From JAJYKN01 sp035516155 (lineage in GTDB: Bacteria; Nitrospirota; UBA9217): 64,000 nt of DNA. The stretch is taken from positions 9,718-73,717 of the forward strand of contig DATJAP010000015.1 in the NCBI GenBank assembly GCA_035516155.1, given 5' to 3'. Shown here piece after piece: positions 17,056 through 25,186 of the stretch (within the stretch, counting starts at the first letter, position 1; each line of letters begins with the position of its first letter). The position numbers were made by a program, and so were the translations under genes. The notes under the pieces are model-generated. The model did not search any database and had not been told where the DNA came from. It saw only the letters and a list, made by a program, of their open reading frames with translations.

Positions 17056-17360
17056 ATGCTGTTGATGATCGAGGAGGCCACCTTGCAAGCGTCAACTGAA
17101 TAGGTGCCCGCATCAACACGCTGCTTGATCGCTTGCACCTTGTCGTACCGGACATCAGGAAGCCGGTTGACCGCGGACACGATATCGGCGATTTCCTGAC
17201 TCCTGCCGGAGATGTTCACCCGGTCGGCGCTTCCCGAATTCATTGCTGGCACGGTCTTTTCCTTCTGCTCCGAGGTAGAGGGCTTCTGGAGGTTTTGCGT
17301 GTTCCGTGCGCTGCTGTTCGGCTTCTGGCTTTTAGGCGGCTTGCCGGAATTGATATTGAT
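17052..17360 (-). CDS. flgM: FlgM, anti-sigma-28 factor (non-standard start codon)
   Basis: The C-terminal 60 residues carry the FlgM signature (VNISGRSQEI, then VRYDKVQAIKQRVDAGTYSV). FlgM binds FliA (sigma-28) until it is exported through the completed hook. A full 102-residue reading requires starting at ATC 17360, which follows AAGGAG with a five-base spacer exactly where an ATG is expected; the reading INSGKPPKSQKP fits a FlgM N-terminus. The only standard start in frame is GTG 17252, giving 66 residues without the export region. The gene may therefore have lost its start, or use a rare one. Confidence 0.82.
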   Translation of the reverse strand: MNINSGKPPKSQKPNSSARNTQNLQKPSTSEQKEKTVPAMNSGSADRVNISGRSQEIADIVSAVNRLPDVRYDKVQAIKQRVDAGTYSVDACKVASSIINSI

Positions 17361-17478
17361 AAGTACTCCTTCATCGAGGCAGGATTTCTGTTTTTCTTAT
17401 CGGCAGGACCCGGAAAAACTTTAACCTGCAATTCTCCTCAGCTCGCTGCGGCGTCACTGTCTGTGAGAGGCTCTGAGC

Positions 17479-17850
17479 ATGAAAGGGCAAGCCGAGGTAA
17501 TCAAGGTCCATCATTGTGTATGGCCAATTCACTCCCATATCGTATTTCCCGTGAAAGACAGAAAAGCCCTTTTCGATCAAGATGCGGTGGCAATGATCAG
17601 AGCGACTGCGATAGGAATTCAAGAAAGGTATGGAATAGTAATTGAGCGTATGGGCATGGAAAACGATGACTCCGTCTATTGTGCGGGGCGCATCCCAATA
17701 TTGCCGCAGGTCGGCTCGATCGGATCGTTAAGAAGACCACTCATATCATACACAGGCCCTTTATAGTGTTCTTATCGGCTTTTTGAAGGAATTCTTTAGC
17801 GGCAGCTGGCAGGAAAACACGGGGAACGTTAGACCTGCAATTCTTTAGGT
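17479..17850 (+). pseudogene. tnpA: IS200-type Y1 transposase (tnpA), frameshifted remnant
   Basis: The first 70 codons match the IS200 TnpA fold (HSHIVFPVKDRKALFD, then TAIGIQERYGI). At the HUH motif the histidines are replaced, and a one-base deletion shifts the frame; LLCGAHPNIAAGR continues in the next frame, followed by degenerate KEFFSG-like pieces up to about 17850. It cannot make an active single-strand transposase. It lies between fliA and flgM, opposite to both. Confidence 0.78.
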
Positions 17851-17855
17851 AGGCC

Positions 17856-18602
17856 TCATGCAACCGATTGGTGGACCGATACATTCATCTCAGCTTTCAA
17901 TCTGATAAGCGCCTGGTTGTGAAGCTGGCAAACGCGTCCTTCGGTCAGCTTCATCACCTTCCCGATTTCTTTCATGGTGAGCTCTTCCCAATAGTAGAGC
18001 GATAGGATTGTTTTTTCCTTCTCGGGGAGACGTTCTATGACTTGGGCGAGAGCGTCCTTCGCGCTGTTTTCCTCCAGGAGCTGAAGGGGTGTTTTCATAT
18101 CCGGGTCGGGGATGCATTCCGTCACATCCATGCCGCTTTCGTCGCTCATCCGGTCGCGGAAATCTTCGAAACTGAACACGACGGCGTTGCTTGCATTCTG
18201 GATCGTACGGTAATATTCGTCCAGTGTGATAGAGAGCCGATCGGCGATTTCCTCCGCCAAGGGCATCCGGCCGAGGTCTTTTTCGAGCTCCCGATGCGCT
18301 TTTTTGATCTGTCCGATCTTTGTCTTCACCGAGCGGGGTAGCCAGTCATGGGACCGCAGCTCATCGAGCATGGCGCCCTTGATGCGGTGCTCCACGAAGG
18401 TGTTGAGTTTGGCTCTTCCTTCGGTATACCGCTGAAGGGCGTCCAGAAGGCCCATGACCCCTACGCTGATAAGATCCTGGACCGATAGCTGGGGCGGCAG
18501 CCGATGCGCAAGCCGGTACGCCGTATACTTGATAAAGGGAAGAGATTCATTAATGATTCTCTCCTTCTCCTGCTTGGTTGGCTCTATCCTATTATCCTGC
18601 AT
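17856..18602 (-). CDS. fliA: RNA polymerase sigma factor FliA (sigma-28)
   Basis: A 248-residue sigma factor of the FliA/WhiG class, which directs transcription of late flagellar and chemotaxis genes. Region 2 (SVQDLISVGVMGLLDALQRY, about residues 40-60), region 3 with RSVKTKIGQIKKA, and a region 4 helix-turn-helix near the C-terminus (MKEIGKVMKLTEGRVCQLH) are all present. The start ATG 18602 has an AGGACAGG stretch upstream; the longer open frame overlaps flhG and is noise. It is 34 bases downstream of flhG and opposes FlgM, its presumed anti-sigma factor encoded next. Confidence 0.95.
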   Translation of the reverse strand: MQDNRIEPTKQEKERIINESLPFIKYTAYRLAHRLPPQLSVQDLISVGVMGLLDALQRYTEGRAKLNTFVEHRIKGAMLDELRSHDWLPRSVKTKIGQIKKAHRELEKDLGRMPLAEEIADRLSITLDEYYRTIQNASNAVVFSFEDFRDRMSDESGMDVTECIPDPDMKTPLQLLEENSAKDALAQVIERLPEKEKTILSLYYWEELTMKEIGKVMKLTEGRVCQLHNQALIRLKAEMNVSVHQSVA

Positions 18603-18636
18603 GGACCTGTCCTTTTTGGCTGCTGAATTTTCAGGT

Positions 18637-19491
18637 TCAGTCTCTCGACCGCACCCGTACTGCATCCGCTGATAGTGACAGTAGGCTGCCGATAAAAAAC
18701 TGGAGTGTGCCTTTGACTTTTTCCGGCCGTTCCAGGATTTTTGCTGCGATTTCTCCCATGCACTTGGAAATGAATTTCCTCGGGAAGAGGTCGATAAACG
18801 CCGTCTGGGAACGGACGGCCTTCTTGACATCATTGTCATAGGGTAGATAGCCCAGGTAGTCCAGTGAAATATTGAGGAACCTATTTGTTGCCTTCGTGAG
18901 CGTCTCGAAAACCTGCAATCCTTCAGCTTCGTTCTTTACGGAGTTGACGATCACGTGAAATTTATTCTCCTGGTATTCGGTGTAGAGGATCTTGATCAGA
19001 TGATAGGCGTCGACCCAGGCGGTCGGCTCGGGAGTCGTGACAACGATAAGGTCCTGCGCGGCGGAGCAGAAGAAAGTCACGTTTTCCGAGATTCCTGCCG
19101 AGTTGTCGATTAGCAGGATGTCGATGTCGCCGTCGTAGGAATCAAAGGCTTCGAGTAGCCTGAGCCGCTGGAACTCGTCGAGGCGCGTGAGGTACTGAAC
19201 CCCTTCCCCAGCGGGCAGGATTTTGACGCCGTGAGGGCCTTCGATGAGAATGTCCTTGAGCTCGACTTTTCCTTCAAGCAGGTGGCTGATGTTATATTTC
19301 GCATGTTTATTGAGAAGAATGTTAATATTGGAAAGGCCGAGATCGGCGTCCACGATCACGACGTTCTTGCCCAGATTGCGCAGGGCGATGGCAAGGCTGG
19401 CTGTGATGTTGGTTTTGCCCACGCCACCCTTGCCGCTCGCCACGGCAATGGTCTTGACATATTTTTTCCTTTTCCGACCGACACTCAACAT
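18637..19491 (-). CDS. flhG: FlhG (FleN/MinD-like) flagellar number regulator
   Basis: A 284-residue ParA/MinD-type ATPase. The deviant Walker A KGGVGKT lies near residues 21-28, with VDADLGLSNINILL and LLIDNSAGI following. FlhG limits flagellar number and placement, acting with FlhF at the membrane and with FliM/FliN-FliY. ATG 19491 has AAGGAG eight bases upstream; the long upstream frame is spurious. It sits between fliO and fliA. flhF, normally its upstream partner, is missing here. Confidence 0.92.
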   Translation of the reverse strand: MLSVGRKRKKYVKTIAVASGKGGVGKTNITASLAIALRNLGKNVVIVDADLGLSNINILLNKHAKYNISHLLEGKVELKDILIEGPHGVKILPAGEGVQYLTRLDEFQRLRLLEAFDSYDGDIDILLIDNSAGISENVTFFCSAAQDLIVVTTPEPTAWVDAYHLIKILYTEYQENKFHVIVNSVKNEAEGLQVFETLTKATNRFLNISLDYLGYLPYDNDVKKAVRSQTAFIDLFPRKFISKCMGEIAAKILERPEKVKGTLQFFIGSLLSLSADAVRVRSRD

Positions 19492-19649
19492 ACCGGCCAC
19501 TCCTTCTCTTGTTCCTCGATGACTGTGTCCTTCGCTTTCAGGAGCTTTATATCGGTCGTCGTAACGCCGACGAGAAGCACTTCGGGCCCGACCTTGACCA
19601 TGGCGATGCCCTTTTTCGGGCCGAGAGATTGATCTCCTGTAATTTTCAC
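19485..19649 (-). CDS. fliO: FliO C-terminal domain, separate reading frame
   Basis: A 54-codon frame starting at GTG 19649 behind AAGGAG. It encodes a FliO-type cytoplasmic domain (ITGDQSLGPKKGIAMVKVG, then LLVGVTTTDIKLL). It begins inside the stop of the small membrane-segment frame and ends overlapping the flhG start. FliO helps assemble the FliPQR export gate. Either a frameshift has split fliO, or the two pieces are made by coupled translation. Confidence 0.6.
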   Translation of the reverse strand: MKITGDQSLGPKKGIAMVKVGPEVLLVGVTTTDIKLLKAKDTVIEEQEKEWPVC

Positions 19650-19753
19650 GAGGCTCTCCTTGTCCTGGCGCTCTTGAAAAAGAGGCTGAGCAGAAGTACC
19701 AGGCCGCTGACAAGGATAAGAGCCACGCCCCCGTGGAGGTAGATGTCAATCAT
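19646..19753 (-). CDS. fliO: FliO N-terminal membrane segment, separate reading frame
   Basis: A 35-residue peptide whose ATG overlaps the fliN stop (ATGA). It consists of one transmembrane helix (VALILVSGLVLLLSLFF) and a basic tail, the layout of a FliO N-terminus. The stop codon overlaps the GTG of the next frame, which encodes the FliO domain. Together they would give a short FliO of about 89 residues if joined by one frameshift. Confidence 0.55.
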   Translation of the reverse strand: MIDIYLHGGVALILVSGLVLLLSLFFKSARTRRAS

Positions 19754-20139
19754 TTAAGCTGACGGTTCCTTTCCGTTGGGCTGATGATATCGGTGAGCCG
19801 GATCCCGAACTTTTCATTGACCACCACGATCTCCCCCCGTGCAACGAGTTTGCCGTTCACCAGGATATCCATGGGCTCGCCGGCGGCCTTATCGAGTTCA
19901 ATGACCGATCCCTGTCCGAGCTGAAGAAGGTCCTTGATGAATGTACGAGTTCTGCCCAGCTCGACCTTTATCTCAAGTGGAACATCGAGGAGAAAATCCA
20001 TGTCCCGCTGCACCTGGGTCGGACGCCTGTCTGATTTGAGCTCCTCGAAGATTATTTCCGTGGAAGGCGGAGTCTCTTGCTGGGGCTTGCTTTCACGGAG
20101 CAATGCATCAACTTCGTCCTGTGAGAGAATATCGCTCAT
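19750..20139 (-). CDS. fliN: Flagellar motor switch protein FliN
   Basis: A 129-residue protein. Residues 45-125 form the SpoA (surface presentation of antigens) domain, with LLDVPLEIKVELGRT and LLQLGQGSVIELDK typical of FliN, the C-ring component that binds the export ATPase and switch complex. The N-terminus, LSQDEVDALL, resembles the CheY-binding peptide of FliM/FliY, suggesting a FliY-like role. It is the first intact gene of the minus-strand flagellar run and is translationally coupled to fliO. Confidence 0.92.
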   Translation of the reverse strand: MSDILSQDEVDALLRESKPQQETPPSTEIIFEELKSDRRPTQVQRDMDFLLDVPLEIKVELGRTRTFIKDLLQLGQGSVIELDKAAGEPMDILVNGKLVARGEIVVVNEKFGIRLTDIISPTERNRQLK

Positions 20140-20430
20140 CGCGGAGTCATCCTTGCGGCCTTTTTCTCTTCTGATAACGCAGCTTCCTTCTTTTCACCCG
20201 CACCTCCCCGCCCCTTTTATCAATACCTTCCTCATGAGCAAATACCATGCCCGAGCTATGATATTGAAAAATTGGAATAACCTATTTATTCTTCTGTCAA
20301 AATAATGACTTGGGATAATAGAGAGTTCGGGATTGTAGCAGCCCTGATGCGGACTAGGGCGGGTTTCTCCGCACAGCCCAGAGTGTCAAACAGTTGACAG
20401 ATGATTATTATTTTGCTATGGTAGAACAAC

Positions 20431-21882
20431 ATGTGGAAAATACTTGTCATAGAAGACGATGAAACTGTCCGAGATGTGCTCCGTTTTTTTCTTACGAGCA
20501 GAAAATTCGATGTTTCGCTTGCCGAGAATGGCGAGACTGGTCTCGATATGGCACGCGTTGAAAAGTTCGATCTCATCCTTACCGACCTTGTCATGCCGGG
20601 AATCACGGGCATGGATGTGCTCAAGGAAATTACTGCGGCCACGACAAGCGTACCCGTCATCGTCATGACGGCTTTCAGCACGGTCCAGACGGCCGTCGAG
20701 GCCATGCGAAACGGGGCCTTCGACTACGTCACGAAACCCTTTAATCTCGACGAGCTCATAATTGTTTTGGAAAAGGCGCTATCCGTCTCGAAACTTCAGA
20801 AGGAAAACGTGATGCTCAAGATGCAGCTCAAGAAGAAATACAACTTCAAAGGCCTCGTCGGCGATTCGCCCAGCATGCAGACGGTCTATGAGCTGATCGA
20901 GAAGATCGCCGATACGGACAGTACGATTTTGATTACCGGCGAGAGCGGTACGGGCAAGGAGCTTATCGCGAAGACCATCCATTACAACAACATCTCACGT
21001 GCGGGCGGGCCCTTTGTGCCGATCAACTGCGCCGCAATACCACGGGACCTCCTCGAATCAGAGTTGTTCGGCCATGAAAAGGGCGCCTTCACGGGCGCCA
21101 TCAACACGCGCCTGGGCCGGTTCGAACTTGCCCAGGGCGGCACGCTCTTTCTTGATGAAGTGGGGGAACTTGACCCTTCGCTCCAGGTCAAGCTGCTCCG
21201 GGTATTGCAGGAGCGGGAGTTCGAGCGCGTGGGCGGGATGAAAACGATCAAAGTGGATGTCCGGATCCTGGCGGCTACGAACAAGGACCTGGAAAAGGCG
21301 ACGAAGGAAGGAAAGTTCAGAGAAGATCTGTACTACCGCCTCAACGTGATACCGCTCCACTTGCCGCCGCTCCGAAGCAGGCAAGAGGATATTCCTCTGT
21401 TGGCGGCATTTTTTGGGCAGGAGTTCTGCAGGAAAAAAAAGCGGGAGCCTTTCTCACTTGACCCTCAGGTCATGGATTGTCTGCTGAAGTACCGTTGGCC
21501 CGGGAATGTACGGGAGCTTGAAAACCTCATGGAGCGCCTCACGATCCTCGTAAGCGGTCCGGTTGTGCAGTTGTCCGATCTTCCGGAAAAGCTTCACCTG
21601 ACGACTCGCGAGGATTCGGAAGCCGCAGCCACTCCCATGGCGACGTCCTTCCGGGCGCCGGACGCAGCGGTGCCGCAACATATGCAAGGCAGCGATTTTG
21701 AGCTGGGCGAGACCGGGATCGATCTGAACGAACTCGTGGCCGCCATGGAGCGGAACATGATTCTAAAAGCACTTAAAAAGTCCGACGGAGTGCGAAGCAA
21801 GGCCGCACAGTTTCTGGGGCTCAACCGTACAACGCTCCTCGAAAAAATGAAAAAAATGAAGATTGAAATACAGAAGCAGTAA
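20431..21882 (+). CDS. Sigma-54-dependent response regulator (NtrC family, flagellar-type)
   Basis: A 483-residue three-domain regulator. The receiver has its phosphoacceptor at Asp52. The AAA+ domain has Walker A GESGTGKE near residue 169 and the sigma-54 contact loop GAFTGA at 218-223. A Fis-type helix-turn-helix ends the protein (KAAQFLGLNRTTLLEKMKK). It should activate sigma-54 promoters after phosphorylation. It is divergent from fliN, and the nearby histidine kinase makes it a candidate FleR/FlgR-like activator of flagellar genes; that pairing is inference. Confidence 0.94.
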   Translation: MWKILVIEDDETVRDVLRFFLTSRKFDVSLAENGETGLDMARVEKFDLILTDLVMPGITGMDVLKEITAATTSVPVIVMTAFSTVQTAVEAMRNGAFDYVTKPFNLDELIIVLEKALSVSKLQKENVMLKMQLKKKYNFKGLVGDSPSMQTVYELIEKIADTDSTILITGESGTGKELIAKTIHYNNISRAGGPFVPINCAAIPRDLLESELFGHEKGAFTGAINTRLGRFELAQGGTLFLDEVGELDPSLQVKLLRVLQEREFERVGGMKTIKVDVRILAATNKDLEKATKEGKFREDLYYRLNVIPLHLPPLRSRQEDIPLLAAFFGQEFCRKKKREPFSLDPQVMDCLLKYRWPGNVRELENLMERLTILVSGPVVQLSDLPEKLHLTTREDSEAAATPMATSFRAPDAAVPQHMQGSDFELGETGIDLNELVAAMERNMILKALKKSDGVRSKAAQFLGLNRTTLLEKMKKMKIEIQKQ

Positions 21883-22184
21883 AACGATCCCCCCTGGCTG
21901 CCATTCCTGAACCGAAATAAAATTAAAACTTTGCAACCGCGAGGCGTAAAGCTCGCGAAGGACATCTGACATTCTTCCGGCTCTCAAGCTTGGTTTGTGA
22001 TGATCACCTTCAGATTGTCTCAGATAAAACTGAGTTCGTGCAGTTCGACAAAACGCGGCGTACTTGAGGAAGCTTTTAAGGGATTTTCAGTATCAGACTC
22101 GATGAAAACAAGTCCTTCCTTATCTTGGGAAAAAGCCGATTGAGGAGAGACAGGAGTTTCAGATATTTCGCTTTGCACCGGGGT
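21883..22184. other. Intergenic region downstream of the sigma-54 regulator
   Basis: No gene is seen. A short GC-rich hairpin (CGCGAG near 21940 with CTCGCG near 21955) lies 60 bases after the regulator stop, without a T-tract. The rest looks like degraded sequence next to the motA-like remnant. Confidence 0.4.
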
Positions 22185-22371
22185 TTACCGCAGAGTACCT
22201 GCCAGACCTTTTAAAGTGAGACCGAAGACCCGTGCGTGGACAAGATGATGATGGGTGACCGCGGCGGCTTCGCCGATACTGATGAGTTGGACCTTGAGAT
22301 TTCCCGCATAACCGCCGGTGGTACAGCCCAAAAGTACGAACGCACCGATGATTGGAAACCGAGAGACCTGC
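22185..22371 (-). pseudogene. motA-like N-terminal remnant
   Basis: Directly after the histidine kinase stop, the minus strand reads PIIGAFVLLGCTTGGYAGNL, which parallels the N-terminus of MotA (hydrophobic helix, glycine pair, NL motif). A weakly similar GEAAAV stretch follows and a stop at 22185. MotA is about 250 residues and forms the flagellar stator with MotB. The similarity is short, so this is a suggestion supported by the motB fragment on the other side of the kinase. Confidence 0.35.
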
Positions 22372-23868
22372 CTACCCGTTAGTCGTCTGCCCTTCCGCGT
22401 GCGCGCCCCTTCCCGTAGGGAGTTCAATGATAAACGCCGCACCCCCACCTTTGGCATTCTCAAAACGAATGGTCCCGCCGTGCTCCGCGATGATGCCGTG
22501 CGAGATCGAAAGACCCAGTCCGGTGCCGATACCTACCGACTTTGTGGTATAGAAGGGATCAAAAATTTTTGAGGCTACGCTGCTGGGAATACCGGGGCCG
22601 TTGTCGATCACCTCAATCACGAGGCGTCGGTTCGTCTTGTCGGACCGGGTCACGAACCGGATCCGCGGGTTCGCCCGGCCGGTGTCGACGAGGGCCTGTT
22701 CGGCGTTCAGAAGCAGATTCAGCATGACCTGCTGGATCTGCTGCGCATCGACGAATACGGTTGACACGGGGTCGTACTCACGAACGATCTCGATGTTGTT
22801 TGATTTGAGCCAGTAGATCCGGAGATCGATGGCCCGGTCAATGATGTCGTTGATGGATTCGAGGCTTTTCGACGGCATGCGCTGCCGGGAGAAGGTTAGG
22901 AGATTGTTAACGATCTTTTTGCACCGTTCGGCGCTGTCGAGAATTTTTTTCAGTTCGACAAGGACTCCCTCATCGGTGACCTTCATGGCGAGGAGTTCGG
23001 TGTAGGCAATCGTGCCGGTAAGGGGGTTGTTGATCTCGTGGGCAACGCCGGACACAAGCAAGCCGATGGAGGCAAGCTTGTCAGCATAGTACAATTGATC
23101 CTTAAGCCTTCTGACCTCGGTAATGTTTTTCATCACGTGGATCGTGAGGGGTCGGTTCTCCTCCTGGAGCAGGAAGATGCTTATCTGATATATTTCTTCG
23201 CCGATCTTTTTTTCATAGATGCGGGGGATGCCTTCGTCCGAGACGGAGCGAAGTACCTCTTGTCTGGGGATCTCCAGGTCGAAGACGTCCCCAATCTGTT
23301 TGCCGACGAGCTCCCGTGGGTGCTTTCCAATGGCTGAGGCAAAGGTGCGGTTCACCTTGACCAGAGCCTGCTTGTCGTCCAGAACAAAAATATAATCCGT
23401 AATGGCGTCCATGAGAGACATCCACTGTTTTTGGCTGCGCAGGATCGCCCGCTCCCGCACCGTATACTCATGGACCGCCTCGAAACGAGTTATGACACGA
23501 CCGGCGATGATGGGGTAATTGACGAAAGCATCTGGTTCGGCGGATACGCAGTCCGCAGCGCCGCCCCGCAAAGCACGCAGCACAGCATCGTCGTCTGTCT
23601 GGGGCGACATCATGATTACCGGCGTCTCCCGCTGCAGGGCCTGAAGACGGTTCACGACTTCAAAAGCGTCCAGGCTAAACTGGGCCTGGTTGAAGAAGAG
23701 CACATCGAAGGTTTCCCGCTTCAAGATTTCGAAAGCTGCTTCCGGTGTGGCGGCAAATTCGAGATGCGCGGACGTGCCGCCCTGTTCGAAAGCCGCAGTC
23801 AGGCGTTCGCGGTTTGCCGGGCTGCTTTCAGCCAAAAGGATTTTATATCCTGTCCTTCTTGGAGACAA
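22372..23868 (-). CDS. Hybrid-type sensor histidine kinase: pseudo-receiver, PAS, HisKA, HATPase
   Basis: A 498-residue cytoplasmic kinase with no membrane segment. Residues 8-125 form a receiver-like domain in which the phosphoacceptor position is Asn60 (DVLFFNQAQ), so it is probably not phosphorylated. A PAS domain (about 145-255) follows. The HisKA dimerisation domain has its phosphorylatable His277 in GVAHEINNPLTG, and the ATPase domain has VIDNGPGIP and GTGLGLSISHGI. The start is TTG 23868, inside the end of the motB fragment. It may phosphorylate one of the two nearby response regulators. Confidence 0.9.
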   Translation of the reverse strand: MSPRRTGYKILLAESSPANRERLTAAFEQGGTSAHLEFAATPEAAFEILKRETFDVLFFNQAQFSLDAFEVVNRLQALQRETPVIMMSPQTDDDAVLRALRGGAADCVSAEPDAFVNYPIIAGRVITRFEAVHEYTVRERAILRSQKQWMSLMDAITDYIFVLDDKQALVKVNRTFASAIGKHPRELVGKQIGDVFDLEIPRQEVLRSVSDEGIPRIYEKKIGEEIYQISIFLLQEENRPLTIHVMKNITEVRRLKDQLYYADKLASIGLLVSGVAHEINNPLTGTIAYTELLAMKVTDEGVLVELKKILDSAERCKKIVNNLLTFSRQRMPSKSLESINDIIDRAIDLRIYWLKSNNIEIVREYDPVSTVFVDAQQIQQVMLNLLLNAEQALVDTGRANPRIRFVTRSDKTNRRLVIEVIDNGPGIPSSVASKIFDPFYTTKSVGIGTGLGLSISHGIIAEHGGTIRFENAKGGGAAFIIELPTGRGAHAEGQTTNG

Positions 23869-24010
23869 TGAGTATATCTACCCTCCTGTTGCGCACTCTT
23901 CCCTCGGGTGTCGCATTCGAAGCCAGAAAGACGGGCTTCACCGTGCCGTTCCCGAAACCATAGTTTATTATTTCCGCCCCGTCAAAATGCTCATGATGGT
24001 GCAGAATGAG
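23843..24010 (-). pseudogene. motB: motB C-terminal remnant (OmpA-like domain end)
   Basis: The frame ending at the TAA at 23843 reads NYGFGNGTVKPVF and then ATPEGRVRNRRVDILIV, a clear C-terminus of an OmpA-like peptidoglycan-binding domain, as in MotB. The sequence upstream of about 23965 no longer matches, and no start or membrane anchor exists, so only the last 40 or so residues survive. Another OmpA-family protein is possible, but the flagellar context favours MotB. Confidence 0.6.
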
Positions 24011-24055
24011 CTTCCATTTTTTAAGAAAACCGCAAGGGTTTCATTATATTCCCTC

Positions 24056-24600
24056 CCATGACCGGATGCAAGTTGATTTCGGTCTTCGGTCTCCACCAGG
24101 GTGAGCCGATGGGGCTTGAGCAGGATCATGTCTCGGACGCCTACATCTCGTTGTCGTGGAGGTAGCCGCCGAACAGAAGCGCGTCAATTTCCTCGGCGCC
24201 GAGACCCATTGCTTCGGCGATCTGGAGCGCATAGGCCGTGACCCGCTCGGAATGCTGTTTGGTGTATGAATCTCACGCTTCGATGCTGTTGGCGGGCGAC
24301 TTCAGAGCATTAATGAGGTTGTTGTAGAAGACCTCTCGAGGGCGTTGTTCTCGATCCGCCGGATGGCTATCTTGGCGAAGGTGAGCGCGAGTGATATCTC
24401 GTCATTGGTAGACGCCAGCCTGTCCACCTTGTTTCATGGCCATGGTTTTTGACCTTCTGGATGCCCGCAAGTCCGTGGCCGGCCAATTGGTATCATACTG
24501 CCCGGTAATTTCAAACAAGGACGAGAGGACATCCGGGACCAGCGGATCGCTCTCAACGATGACTATCTTGCCACGTTGCAGAGCCCTTGGCCATCCTTTC
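24056..24600 (-). pseudogene. Response regulator with HD-GYP domain, decayed
   Basis: In successive minus-strand frames one can read a receiver start (KIVIVESDPLVPDVLSSLFE near 24560), a GAF-like helix (NDEISLALTFAKIAIRRIEN near 24370) and an HD motif region (SERVTAYALQIAEAMGLG, then GGYLHD near 24160-24240). Stops and frameshifts separate them. HD-GYP proteins degrade cyclic di-GMP. The gene once followed the intact response regulator, overlapping its 3' end. Confidence 0.6.
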
Positions 24601-25152
24601 CTTCAAGACCTCTGCCTCGTGGGCGAGAAGTACACTCATGTTTTTTAGCTTCTCAATGCGCTCCAGCCAGCCCATCGTCACCTCGGAATTGTTGCACAAA
24701 GAAACGTTTTTGAGCAGTTCCAGATCACGATAGGTTTCGCGCAGGCTCTCCTTGAGTTCCCGGTTGTCAGCGATGAGCTGTGCCCGCTCAAAGGCCCGCT
24801 GCGCGAGGATCGTGATTTCCTGCGCCTTGAACGGCTTAGTCAGGAAATCGTAGGCGCCTTCCTTGATTGCTTCAAGAGTCGTGTCGAGGGCCCCATATGC
24901 CGTGAGAATGATGACGGCGGTATCGGAGTTGCTTCGGACGGCGTACTTGAGCACTTCGATGCCATCAGCGCAGGGCATCTTGAAGTCGGTGATGACGAGA
25001 TGAAAGTCCTCGACCCTGAGCCGGTTGATGGCTTGTTGGCCATCGACGACAGCACTTGCGAAGTACCCTTCCCGGGAGAGAAGGGTGGTAATGACATCGC
25101 GTGCAATGTCATCGTCATCTGCGACGAGTATTCTGAAATCCTTTTTATCCAC
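24553..25152 (-). CDS. Response regulator with C-terminal helical extension
   Basis: A 199-residue protein with a receiver domain over residues 7-120: an acidic cluster at 12-15, phosphoacceptor Asp56 in VITDFKMP, and Lys in LTKPFK. No DNA-binding or enzymatic output domain follows; residues 120-199 are a charged helical tail, probably coiled coil. It might act by protein contact, as many single-domain regulators do, or be the remaining part of a larger regulatory set with the decayed HD-GYP gene downstream. Confidence 0.88.
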   Translation of the reverse strand: MDKKDFRILVADDDDIARDVITTLLSREGYFASAVVDGQQAINRLRVEDFHLVITDFKMPCADGIEVLKYAVRSNSDTAVIILTAYGALDTTLEAIKEGAYDFLTKPFKAQEITILAQRAFERAQLIADNRELKESLRETYRDLELLKNVSLCNNSEVTMGWLERIEKLKNMSVLLAHEAEVLKERMAKGSATWQDSHR

Positions 25153-25186
25153 TGCTCCTTAATCCATCCTTAATCGAAAGCCATTG

